A stretch of DNA of 64,000 nt from Viscum album (Eukaryota > Streptophyta > Magnoliopsida > Santalales > Viscaceae): positions 1,717,974,889 through 1,718,038,888 of the forward strand of contig OY728125.1 of assembly GCA_963277665.1 (NCBI GenBank), in the 5' to 3' direction. Shown here piece by piece: positions 23,936-36,049 of this stretch. The position numbers and the translations under genes are program-made. Positions within the stretch are counted from its first letter, which is position 1. Each line of letters begins with the position of its first letter. The notes under the pieces were generated by a model. The model ran no database searches. It worked only from the letters and a program-made list of their open reading frames with translations, and was not told where the DNA came from.

Positions 23936-25233
23936 CGACGGAGCAGCTAGCTGCTTTGCAGATATCCTTCGTGGATAGAGATGGGGCAGCCTTCCTTCAG
24001 TCTCTCACAGTCACTCCTCCACTACTGCAGCGAGTCAGAGAGGCACAGCATGGGGACACAGACTGTGAGACGCGGCGTGCACAGATATCCTCAGGACAGG
24101 CACCTGATGGTTTCTCCTTTGGAGCAGAGCACGAAATCCTTTTCAGAGGACGTACCATGGTACTAGTTGCTTTACGGGAGGAGGTGCTGAGAGAGTTTCA
24201 CACTTCTCCCTTGGCGGTACATCCTGGAGTGACGAAGATGTACCAGGATCTCAGACGATAGCATTGGTTTCCAGGCATGAAGAAGGCTGTGGCAGAGTTC
24301 GTTTCTCGATGCCTCACCTGCCAGCAGGTGAAGGCAGAGCATCCGATACTAGCAGGCTTTGTACAGCCCTTGGAGGTCCCGGAGTGGAAGTGGGACTGGA
24401 TATCTATGGACTTCATGACTGGACTTCCACGCACTTCTAGAGGTCACAACTCCATTTGGGTGATTGTTGACCGACTCACCAAGTCGGCACAGTTCTTACC
24501 AATCAGAGAGCAGGGCTCAGTGGATAGCATGGGACGACTTTATGTTCAGGATATTGTGCAGCTTCATGGTGTGCCATCATCTATCGTCTCCGATCGAGAT
24601 ACTTGTTTTACTTCCCGGCTATGGAAGGGATTACAGGAGGCGTTCGGGACGCAGCTACGTCTGAGGGTAGCCTTTCACCCTCAGACGGATGGTCAGACGG
24701 AGAGGACCATTCAGACTCTCGAGGACATGATCCGCGCATGTGTCCTCGACATTGGTCGTAGCTGGGAGGACCACCTACCCTTGGTGGAGTTCACGTACAA
24801 AAACAGATACCACTCCACCATCAGGATGTCACCATACGAGGCGTTGTACGACCAACCTTGTAGATCTCTTTTGTGCTGGACAGACCCTGGGGAGTCAGCA
24901 CTTGTGGGACCAGAGATGGTCCGGGCTACGACAGAGGAGGTCCAGGTCATCCAGGAGCGGATGAGGACAGCTCAGAGCCAGCAGAAATCTTATGCTGACA
25001 GGAGGCGGAGGCCACTAGAGTTCGAGGATGGCGACCACGTCTTCTTGCGTGTCTCACCTCGACGAGGATTATCGAGATTTGGACGAGGTGCAATGTTGTC
25101 TCCATGCTTCATCGGACCATTCCAGGTCCTCAGGAGGATTGGAGAGGTGGCTTATCGTCTGGCTCTACCACCTCAGTTGCACCAGGTGTGTGACTGTCTT
25201 CCACGTATCTCAGTTGAGGAGATACGTGCTTGA
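23936..25233 (+). pseudogene. Integrase of element A (nearly intact core)
   Basis: The zinc-binding HHCC module spans HPGVTKMYQDLRR...HWFPGMKK...CLTCQQVK, interrupted by one TAG at 24,259-24,261. From 24,277 the frame is open for 318 codons. The catalytic core has [13 protein letters not shown] (first Asp), [14 protein letters not shown] (second Asp), and [18 protein letters not shown] with the catalytic Glu exactly 35 residues after the second Asp. The C-terminal part has [14 protein letters not shown] and the GPF motif in [21 protein letters not shown]. Integrase inserts the cDNA into host chromatin. This is the best preserved part of element A. Near 25,190 the frame shifts into the chromodomain-like tail. 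Confidence 0.93.
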
Positions 25234-25447
25234 CCAGACGCACATCATTGACCATGGGGAGCTTGACGTTAATGATGGGGAGACTTTTACGGAGGTCCCG
25301 GTGGAGATTGAGGATCGACAGGAGCGGGTCCTGAATGGACGGTCGATTCCTCTAGTGCACATCATATGGTAGCACGTGAACCTCTAGGAGAGCACTTGGG
25401 AGCGGGAGGCTCAAATGCGTGCTCAGTACCCTCATTTGTTTCCATAG
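25185..25447 (+). pseudogene. Chromodomain-like C-terminal tail of integrase, element A
   Basis: After a one-base frame change near 25,190 the tail reads [20 protein letters not shown], then TEVPVEIEDRQERVLNGRSI, then PLVHIIW, a TAG, HVNL, a TAG, then ESTWEREAQMRAQYPHLF and the natural TAG at 25,445-25,447. The V-x-I-L-D-R...IPLVKVLW...EEATWE...YPHLF pattern is the C-terminal module of plant chromoviruses, related to chromodomains and thought to steer insertion. The same tail can be read in fossils C (about 36,050-36,205) and D (about 49,985-50,228), so these elements belong to related lineages. Confidence 0.8.
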
Positions 25448-25480
25448 TTTTGATGTATCTTTACGGGGACGTAAAGCCCT

Positions 25481-25490
25481 GAAATGGGAG
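25481..25490 (+). other. Polypurine tract of element A
   Basis: GAAATGGGAG lies three bases before the 3' LTR (TGTAAAG at 25,494). Its position and purine content fit the plus-strand primer. Confidence 0.65.
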
Positions 25491-25493
25491 TAA

Positions 25494-28400
25494 TGTAAAG
25501 ACCCATAAAATTCAAGGGAAATTTTTTCTTAATTTTCTTTGGAATTTTAAAAGAACGCAGTTTCTTACGGCACTTGATTCGGAGGCCCGGAGTGCCCGGA
25601 ATCAATTTCTGAAGTTTGGCTCCGGTATGTTCAGCGAACGAACTAGCGGGTTATCCTATCTTTTGAACCGGTACCCGAAATCGAATTCCGAGGGCACCGA
25701 TGGAACCGCAGTGCTGGTAGTTGCTTAGGAACACCTGTTTCGGAGTTGCGTTTACATTAGGGGAGTTATTAATTTTTGTGGTAGTTAAAAATAAAAATTT
25801 ATCATTTTTTATTTTTCCCACTTGGTAGTTATATTCTAAGTAAGGATATTGGGGGTGGGACCCATTTGTGATAACCAACCATGAGAGGATAAGGTTGGGT
25901 GGGACCCACACGATCCCAACCCCTCACTTTCCTAACCCCTCTAAACCCCTCATTTATGTTTTGTTAACTTATCACTTCATTAATTTTATAACATCTTATG
26001 TTTAAAACATGAGTTAAATGTGGGTTTTGAATTTTCAAACTCTTGAAAGTCAAAAACTATGTTGGGTTAATAAAATAAGTGGGAGGATTATTTTATTTTG
26101 GGGTTAGTTGTTCTTGTGGTGGAGACTTGGGAGAGAAAGGGCTAAGTTTGAGGAAGTCTTCTTCTTCTTCATCATCGACGAAGAACGCGAAGAACACCTC
26201 CGACGAAGAACACCGTTCTTCAATGAAGAACATCTCCTCCGAAGAACACGACGTCTACTTCCAACGACGTTTCCTCTTCGAACGCACCTAAAAGACAATG
26301 GAATCGACATTCGTTTTCCGCGATGCCCGACCTCCGCGACGCTCATCTTCCACGGCTCGATTAACATGCACCGTTCTTGAACCGAGGTAGGGGATTGTAT
26401 TTAATTATTTTGTTCGTGATACATTCCTGAATTTATTCGTGAAATTTTAAAAACCATTTGTTATCGAATAACGCGAGGGGGGGTCGGACCGCACAAACAC
26501 GGCCGACCCTTCTCCTTAATTTTTGTGTTGGTTCCTTGTGGTCGGTACGGGAGAGTGGGGTGTCGTCGCACCATGCGGATTCATAAGGAAGGAAATGCAC
26601 GGAGCCGTCGCGCTACACTATGGAAAGAAGTTCAAGGACGCGACACCGTCGCGCCGCGTCGAAGAAAACCAAAGACGCCGTGGCCGGAGCAGGGTCGTGG
26701 CAGAGGGGCCCGATGTCGTCGCACCGCGCCGGACGACAAGGGTCGCGGCCGCTTCCGGGCCGCGGCGGAGTAAGGTGTTTGGCGGCCGGCCCGGGCCGCC
26801 GGCGTTGGAGCTGGAAGGGGACCGGCCATCGCTGGTCCTGTTGTGCAGGAACTGGCCGGCTAGGTTGGTCTGGCCGGAAAGGGAGGAGCCGGGGGAATTA
26901 AATTCCCCCGGCTGGCATCAAACGGCCCCCCATAAATGGGGGGGGGGGGGGGGGTTACTCAAGGGGGGCAGGCTCCCCCCCTTTTTCAAACAGCTCGGCC
27001 AATGGCCGAGTTGGCAGCACCCTGGGTGCACTGTGCCCAGCCGGGCCGACCCGGACCAGGGCGGGTCGACCTAGTTCGGCCAACCGGGGGGGTCTCGGGC
27101 CGGGTCGGTCCGGGCCCGAAACCCCCATTTTCGGACGTTTCCTTTCAAACGCCTATATCATGGGCTATAGACCTCCGAATGATGCTCCGTCAGTGGCAAC
27201 CCGATCCTTGGATCGAGACGGACGTTTCAGTATATCGCACTCAAGGTTTCAGAATATGTTGAGTTCGGCCGGGTTGGTTCGTACACGAAACCAACCGAGC
27301 CCTCGGAGTGGAAACACTCATATCTTGAGCTTCGGACGTCCGATCGACATGTCGTGGACTTTGTTGTGTTCCTCTTAGTGAGAAGGATCTTTTGGCGTAC
27401 TCCGCCCGAGGTTTGGGCGCAGGTGGAGTACGGTCGGGTTGGTTTTGCCTTAAAAACCAACCGGGCCCCTAGAACAAAAAAGCTAATAACTCTCAGACCG
27501 GGCGTCCGATTGATGCGCCGTCTGTTGTGTTGAGTTCCTATTGTCGATACGGAACTTTTGGATACATCAACTTCGGACTATATGTCAGTTGATGTATCAG
27601 CCTCTCGGCTCGTGGAGCGGACCCTCCCGAACGAGCTTGCTGTGTGCGGGAACCCTAGTGCTGACTGTGCCTGCTACTGTGACGACGACGACTGTACAGA
27701 GATCCTTAGTGGATTCGACGGTGACGACTATAGCACTCAGTGATCCTATGTGGATCATTGCTACCTATCCTTTATGGGTCCGATCCTGTGTGGGTCAGCG
27801 CTCAGCGGTTCTGTGTGAGCCAATGCCTATAGATCCTGTGTGGGTCCGATCCTGTGTGGGTCTTTGCGGGGGTTAGTTTCCTACCGATCCTGTGTTGGAC
27901 TTTGCGGGGGTTAGTACCTATCGATCCTTTGTGGGTCCGACGACTTAGATGGATCAGTGATCATCTCTATCGTCTTACGATGAAGTGTACCTGTGAGAGC
28001 TGAATCCTGTTTGCTTTCCTATGTGGATTGTGTTGTGCTATCCTGTGTGGATTATGTTTTGCTTTCCTGTGTAGAATACATATACTTTCCTGTGTGGACT
28101 GGGTTGTACTTGGGCTCGGAGGTTGGAGCGTACTGGAATTGATGACTTAGGTATATGTATGGGCATATACCTAAGCAGTGTCGTTTGTTACTTCGTGATT
28201 GTATCTTTCCTTTGTGGTTTATCCTTTGTGGATTTTGGGAGACCTTCGGGGGTCTCGGGGTCCCTACTGGGTTGCTTATACTCACCCCTGCACGGGCTAT
28301 GCCCACACTACATTGTGTTGGTTGCAGATGACGGACATCGTTGATCGTGGTTGAGGCTTACAGAGCAGGACGGTACCTGGAGGTGGACCACTGGGCGGGA

Positions 28401-28774
28401 CGTACTCGGAGCGGACGGCGGGACCCGAGGAGCAGTGGAGCTATATGTACCCACCCTTCAGGTGGGATTTCCAGTGGATAGCTCGGAGTAGCGTCTTTTA
28501 CTTTTCAGTTGTTGTTTCCCCTTTCGAGTTGTACTTTACTTTCAGTTTGGGTTTGTATACTGGCCCACTTACTTTTCCGCACTTACTGTTGTACCAGTTT
28601 TTACTTAGTGTTTACTTTTTCCGCTTGCTTACTCTATGGTGCTTTTTTACTTTACAAAGGCAATGCCTTCCCTTTTTACCGGGATTTACGCCTTGGTGCT
28701 AGTCGCCAGCCCCTGGCCTATGGAAGGCGGGCTTTGGGTAGTCACGGTACGGGCCCCGAGGTTGGGTCGTGACA
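25494..28774 (+). repeat. 3' LTR of element A (3,281 bp)
   Basis: Full-length direct repeat of 17,404-20,658 with TG...CA ends. Differences include many point changes, a G17 run at 26,938-26,954 in place of G12, loss of the long C run, and about 60 bp near 26,700-26,765 (rich in GTCGTCGC/GGTCGCGGCC) that the 5' LTR lacks. Hairpins lie at 27,272-27,296 and 27,437-27,462, and the TCCTGTGTGG array at about 27,745-28,100. Confidence 0.95.
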
Positions 28775-28779
28775 TTTTA
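28775..28779 (+). repeat. Target-site duplication of element A (right copy)
   Basis: TTTTA follows the terminal CA of the 3' LTR and equals 17,399-17,403. Confidence 0.9.
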
Positions 28780-29290
28780 TAACTGTTCATTTTTGGATTT
28801 GTGTTCCCTAATATCTACCATCTTGACAACTTTTTCAACTTCTTTACAAATAATATTTGATAATTAAAAAACTCCAATTATACATTCATTGTAAATAAAA
28901 CAATATTATGATAATGTTTTAATTCATGAGAATCCAATTCCCATTGATATCTTAACTCAAACCATGAATTAAAATATTTAATTTAATGATCAAGATCATG
29001 GATACAATTTGATGTATACCATTCCAATTAGGTGATGTTTACTCCATGCATGGATATAAAATCATTCTCTCTATGTATCAATTTAAAATATTTCATTACC
29101 TTTCTATGCCAATCAATATTAGTAAAAAAACTATGAAAGAAAATATTTTTAAATACATTCCATTCCAAGGCATCAATGTATTCTAAATCTCTGATAATAT
29201 CAACTAGTATAAAGCACTGATCAGTTTCAACATCTAATGATATGTAAAAAGTATGAGCTTTTCTTGATTTTATCAGCATAGGAATTTAAA
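28780..29290 (-). pseudogene. gag capsid fragment (element H, part 2)
   Basis: The minus-strand frame 29,279-29,028 contains, at about 29,165-29,085, EWNVFKNIFFHSFF followed by WHRKVMKYFKL. This matches the W--F---F---F-P---R--K--EFL-L block that defines plant retrotransposon gag proteins. The frame then runs toward element A. Beyond A, on the same strand, a decayed zinc knuckle sits at 17,288-17,329, where the C-terminal part of the same gag would fall. No other domain of this element was identified. Confidence 0.7.
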
Positions 29291-32200
29291 TAAAATAAAA
29301 AATAATTTTATCCATATTTATATAACAATGGTTTAATATTTTCGAATGAATATGGTGGGTTGTTGTTTTATGAAATGATCTATAGTGAAAATATACCAAT
29401 ATAGTGACCAAATTCTTTTTTTCACACATGAATACCACATAAATTTATAACCTCATTCAATTGAGATATTATAGTGAAAACTATTATAAACCAATTATAA
29501 TAATTACAATTTTTCGAATATGAAGTATATTAGACTCTTATTCCCTTCCTACTCAAACTTCCCTTTTTTCCTCTATGGAAAATAATTGTGAACATATTTT
29601 TTAGATAGATCCACATTGTAATATTCAAATTATTATTATTTAAATATTACTATATATTATATTCCCTAATATTTATTATATTCTAATTATTATACTATCT
29701 TATAAAATATCATTATAATTTCCTTTGATAATGATAATACGGATTCAACTATAAGATATTAAATAATCAGGATTTTGATATTATAAATTCTTTTTGTTTT
29801 CATTCCGAAGGAAATTTTCATATTTATATTTTCTATTAATTAGTTTGAATCAATTACATATTAATCCCAAAAATAAAATGTGAAGACTACCACCCCTTAA
29901 TAATTTAATACATAATTAAGTACTTTGTAATGAAACTCATTTTAATTCAATGAAAAATAATAAATATTTTCAATATGATTTCATCCTTGATCATACCCAT
30001 CATAAAAATCTGTAAATAGTTTTTGAAAAAACGGTTGATAAAAAAATTAATCTTAGTGGACTTAAAGAAACAATAAAATATGTTATTCCATTTCAAGACC
30101 ATGAATTCACATAAGAGAGTTTTTATTTATGATAATAATCACTGAGATCAAAAAAAAATGTTAAATATATTAGAAATAAACTATCCAACAAATTATTTTT
30201 TCATTAATCAAATTATAAGAAAAAATAGATGAAAATAATAATTGTGAATTTTTTTTATAAAATATGAGAATCCATACAAATAATTTTCATACGAATATTT
30301 ATGCTTATCCTTAAAGGGAATACATAATACTTTAAAAATGTAATTATTTTACAATATTAAACCTAAATATTTCCATGAAAAACCATTTTTAATAATAGAA
30401 ATATTTTTTTGGTTCCTTGGGACATCATCATTATATAAACCTTACCATAAACCATAGAAGAACCCATCCAAATAGAGTACCCTACATGGTTAAATATAAA
30501 ATAATCATTACCTAAGAACATAATCATTAACAAGTTCATTAGAGAGATATATCACATTCAACAGTCAAAATAAATAACATCCAAAGAATACAACATACAT
30601 GAAAAAAATAATATATTCCATCAATAATATTATAAAATATTCTATTAAACACATCATTATAAGTTCTTTATACTTCACATAAAAATTTGGATTTAAATTA
30701 TTTTTCATTAAGATATAATTAAATTTAATTTAATAAAAGAATTAAGACTATTATATTCATTAAAAAATATTGTAAATTTAATGGGATGATATTTAATTAT
30801 AATGATAATGACAGTGTTAAGTTACACTTTTGTTGTACATGATAAAATAGCATTATATTTTTCATTATAAAAACTGAAATCATTTTTTATGAAATGTGAT
30901 TTATGATTATAAATGAATAAAATTTCAAAAATTTAAATGAATAATAAATATGGAAATTTAACCAATTTATATTAATAATTACTTATTTATAATAAAATAT
31001 GGATTTGGATTAATTTTTTTAATACATGTCTAATAAACATTTAATACATGATTTTAAGAGAAAGTTTCCCTTACCTTAACATGAACATTTCATATACGTT
31101 CTTTAACATCTTGAATAAGAAAATAATATTAATTTTTAAATTTAATAATACCAATTTTATGTTAATAATTACATTTAGTTCACTTAATACCTTTTCATAT
31201 ATAATCATATAATTTGTAATTTGATCTTAATATGTTTAGAGTCTGTTTGGATTATAATTTGAAAATGACATTTGTAGGGAAACTATGGTAAAATATAAAA
31301 TGATTATATAAATCATTGTATTTTTTTATTTTTAAAAACTAAAATTTAAATATATATTTTTATACCTTTATAACCAACTATGAGTGGTGGTTATGAAAAA
31401 CTAATTTCCTTATAATCATGGAGATAGTTGATTGTACGTAACCATGTGTAACATTTACATTTTTAAAAGAAGATGTTGGAATGAAGATAAGTATTATTTA
31501 ATGCTTAAAACTTTTATGTTTGTCAAAAATATAATTATAATTATTTAATGAATAATACATACACAATCTATGTGACTGGTGATGAAAAATTGAATATATT
31601 TTGTTCATGATCCATTAGTCTGTACATTCACAAGATTGATATTTTTTACTTATAAATGGAAGTTAATGAAAGAAGTATAATATTTATTTACCATTATTGA
31701 ATAAAATTTATATCATTTTTTTATTTGGGTCTATCATTATGGGGTGGAAAATGAGTGGGTGATATAAATTGAAATACATCATCTCATGATGCGGTAGTCC
31801 AAGCATACACATGAGAAATATTTTTTATTTTTCATTTCATGTTTATTTTGATGATATAAGACTATAAAATTAACATAATAAAATTATAATCTATGGAAGA
31901 TACTAATTTTATTGTATAAAAGTGTTTATTAGAGTCTGGATGGTTGCTAAAGAAAATTTTGAAAAATAAAATAGTAGGTTACGTAGAGTTTCTCTTCTCC
32001 AGAAAACCTCAACATGTATATATAAATAAATACTAATTATGATGTTATTATGATAAAAAAATGAAATATAGGATATTTGAATGGATATTAAAATTTTATT
32101 TAGGTAGGAATTGGCTCATAAAATGGGATCATCATGTTTGAATAATTGAAGAGTGAGGGTTTCCTAATATAAGTCTGTCAGAGGACACATTTGGAGTTTT

Positions 32201-35200
32201 TCAAAATATTAAAATATATTAATTTGTAATGAATTTAAATCGACATAAAATCAAACATATTTAGATAATTTTCAATATAATATATAAATATTATTAGAAA
32301 ACAGGATATTAATTTTTTAGGGAATTTTACCCCTCATCATTTATGTTTTTGCCCTTTTAACCCAATTTAACTCTTAAGGTTGCAATTGGATATATTTTTT
32401 ACGAATGTAACAATTACTAATGACCAAAAAATGAAAGTAGTATCATTATACAATTTCTAAATAAGAATAAGAATTATTTAATCCATATTATAATAATCAA
32501 CTTCAAAAAGTGAAGGAAATTAATTATAAAATAGACAGGAAAAATGTGAAAAAGGGTTTTCCAAAAATTAAATATTTATGTAGAGAAATGTTTTTATAAT
32601 ATTATCATGAGTAATATTGATTGAAATAAAATTTATATAATTATGATTAATAAAAATTAACTAATTAACCTTTAAAACCGCTAAAAATATAATTTGACAA
32701 GGTAAATACATTAACAAAATGAATGTTTTCTAAAAATATATTATTTACCATAATTCACCCACAAAAATACTCTTTAAGAAAATTCACACAATTTAAACAT
32801 AAGAAAATTTTGAAATTATTATATAAAAAAAATTTCCCTTTTTGTGAAATTAAAATTATTACATTTTTAAATTATTTATCAAAAAAATATAATACATGTA
32901 AAAATGTTTATTATGAATAAAAATATTTCCCTATTGAATAAAAAATTATATAATATCTATATAATGAGAATACATCTATAAACTCTAATTCAAGACTATT
33001 AACATGTATGGAAGTTGATTTGTTGTCAACATTACCAATGTATTTATAATATTAATTTCTAAAAAGTTTGGCACATTTTTTTAAAGTAATAACAATTCAA
33101 CTATTATTTCATGGCTACACACTAAGATGTTCATCACTGGTTAGGATTTAGCCAACAACCCATATAACTTCTTTGGGCATTGAATAAACACTCATATACC
33201 CTTTATGGGATTTTAATAGTCACAAATTTACCCTTCTATCTCATAACCTGGTATTCATTACCCAATTAATTGGTGATAAATAATTGAACCACTCAACATA
33301 TAATCATAATCCATTCATATGTGATCCATAAGATCTTAAAAATAATAACAATTTCAGCTTATATTTATCCATGTAACAAATGGGTTTTCTCAATATTTTT
33401 TTATTAGTTAGTAAATATACATTGGTATAATATAGATTGTATCATACGATTATATCCCCATATAATCCCATGTTTAATTAAAGGAATTTATCATAGATGA
33501 TAAATTGTTTAAATTGATTACATTAATATTTAATCATGAATAAAAAAATTATATTTAAATCAACATTTTATAATCTAAAAATTTCGTTAATATTATTGAA
33601 ACAATATCTAATAAATTAATGATGTAAACTATTAAAGGGAAAATTTAATAAATGTTTACTAATTACATTTATAAGACTCTCTTATGTGGTATACATTAAA
33701 AAATTTATTTTTTCTTATCCTTGGTAAAATGTTTTTTGACATAACATTTTATATAACATTTGATTTAAAATTTTCCATAAAAAGTTATACCAAGGAAATA
33801 AAAATTTAAAAATAATATTTGTATTGTAAAAATATTGTTGATAAATTTTAAAAAAAATTATGCACATAGAAGAAAATATATCTTACCAAATAGGTAAATA
33901 AATTTTTTTGAAATTTAAAACATTATTTTAAAATATTTATTATATATATATATATATATTAAATAATGTAATATATTGAAAATAAAATATTAAAAAAATA
34001 TTTTATTTTTTAGATAAATATCATATAATTGATCCATCATAATTTTAATCTTTAATAATCTAGGTAAAATTGATATTGTGACATAAGAACCTTACATGAA
34101 GGTTGAATTTATTCATTACTACAATATCCTCCGATAAAATAAATATAAATTTCCTACAATTATATACTATAAAAATATGTGTTATTATAATAATGGACAC
34201 AGTATAATTATAAAATCTTATAATCCATTCATTTACAATTTTTTTTAAATCTATATTCTTTGGAATTATAAATTCATTTTTCATGTTTTCTGTGATTTTA
34301 TTATTATTTTCATAAAAGTTATTTCTTAGTTCAATAATATTAAAATTGTTCATCAGGATATAAAAATAACATATATTTATTATATAAATATTTCTACCCA
34401 TTAATAAAATTGTGATTTATGAAAATAAATTACACTATTTTTTGAGACTATAATTTATAAGTACATATAAATGTAATTTTCATATTATAATGAAACGAAG
34501 GATATAATGATAAATAATATTTTATCATTAAATAATAATTATCATATCATATATAAAGTAAATATTTATATAACCTAAAATAATATACAATAGATTTTTA
34601 TAGTGATGGAAATGAATGAAATAGATATGTGTAGGAGGTAGTCCAATTGTGTGGTGGAGCGATACTTATGATTCCCATTTGATTATTTTTTTTATAATTT
34701 GGTTATTAAATTATCATAATAACATCTTATTATATTATTGAAACTGATTTAATCATCTGATTATGTAAAAAATGGTTTATATATGGTTTAAGGAGAAATA
34801 AAATCTAAATAGCATGATTATGATTTATACACCCTTTTACAGAGATGTTTATTGGATTTACGATTTTTTTGGAAATATTGTTTTTAAGAGAAATACATGT
34901 GATATAAGATTAAGTGAGGGAATACTGGAAGGTTTTGAGTGATTTCTATTCTGATGTAGAAAAAAAATCCATTAGTAATAGAGAATTTTGGGTTTTCGCT
35001 TATAATTGAGGGAGGGGACACACAAAGAATTATATAAAATATCTACAAAATATAGAGTCAATTTTTATCATGTGACACCAAATTTCCATATATTATATGT
35101 TAAAACAATATAGTATCTGAAAATATTAAACAAAATTAATTATAAATTTTTAGGTGTATTAAATACACTTATATCCTAGTTTGACCCACAATAAACCTAT

Positions 35201-36045
35201 TTAAACCATATCCATAAAAAACTTAATCTGTATTAATTATTATTTTTGATCAAAAATTAATGTGGAATTCCCACCAAGTTAATAAATGATCAGTAAAATT
35301 CTTTAATACAATTTATATAATTAAATTTCTATAATTTTTTAAATTAATATTAAAATATGTTCAAAAACATAATGAATACACATTTTTGTAAAACATCAAT
35401 TTTAATCATGAAAATAAAAAAAAATTATTATTTTCCTATAGAATACAATCAAATGAATGTTTAATTGTTTTAAAAAATATTATATAAATATATTTCATTA
35501 AAAATATAATCAATAATAATTTTTTAAATTTGTTTTCATAAAAACATATTTAACATAAAAATAACATTTAAATAGAATTTATACTATTTACCTTTTTCAA
35601 ATTTTAGCTTCATTCCAAACTATTAGATAAAAAATGAATGGTTGATTTTTAAGTTCATTAAATACAATATCAATAGATATTTTTTTCGTTTATATTATAT
35701 TAGTAATAAATACACCAATTTTTATAAAAATACATAACTTTTAAAAAACATGATTATTTGAAAAATATGTCATTTAACCATTAAATGGTTTTTTTAATTG
35801 AAAAAATATCAAAAAAATTTACCATTATACATATATTTTATATTAAGGTAAATCACATTTAATACAATTTTTTAATGGATTAGTTAGAAATATATAATAT
35901 TTCATGGGTTTACATATAATGAGGTTTAATTGTAATGAAATCAATTAAATATCTAAGGTTTATTTTGAAGTAAACACTTATAAAATACTTTGGTTTTAAA
36001 TTACACCAAACATTATATAATTATTATCCTTTAAATTACTTCACT
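29291..36045. other. AT-rich intergenic DNA, no gene seen
   Basis: Extremely AT-rich with few CpG. The 5' LTR of gag fossil H (minus strand, upstream lies to the right) and the 3' LTR of fossil C (ending near 36,040) should both be here, but I could not pair them with partners. Open stretches at 32,723-32,920 and 34,060-34,401 (minus) are Ile/Asn/Lys/Phe-rich translations of AT DNA with no motif. Confidence 0.45.
33940..33959. repeat. (TA)n microsatellite
   Basis: About ten TA dinucleotides in a row, directly visible. Confidence 0.85.
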
Positions 36046-36049
36046 CTGA

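Larger units (their letters stand above)
17404..28774 (+). mobile_element. Ty3/gypsy LTR retrotransposon, chromovirus-like (element A)
   Basis: A complete but inactivated LTR retrotransposon of 11.4 kb, bounded by TTTTA duplications. It is ordered 5' LTR, primer site, gag, protease, RT, RNase H, integrase with a chromodomain-like tail, purine tract, 3' LTR. Pol order with integrase last places it in Ty3/gypsy. The long LTRs, initiator-Met primer site, aspartic protease of the DTG-SHSF type and the C-terminal V-I-W...STWE...YPHLF tail fit the Tekay/Del group of chromoviruses; that clade call is by family knowledge and not by a tree. By eye the two LTRs differ at roughly 7% over their first 185 bp. 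Multiple stops, three frameshifts and an altered RT catalytic Asp mean it cannot move by itself. Confidence 0.95.

Noticed and set aside
20659..25447. Possible endogenous plant pararetrovirus
   Set aside because: Flanking LTRs, a 5-bp target duplication, integrase after RNase H and absence of a movement protein fit a Ty3/gypsy retrotransposon.
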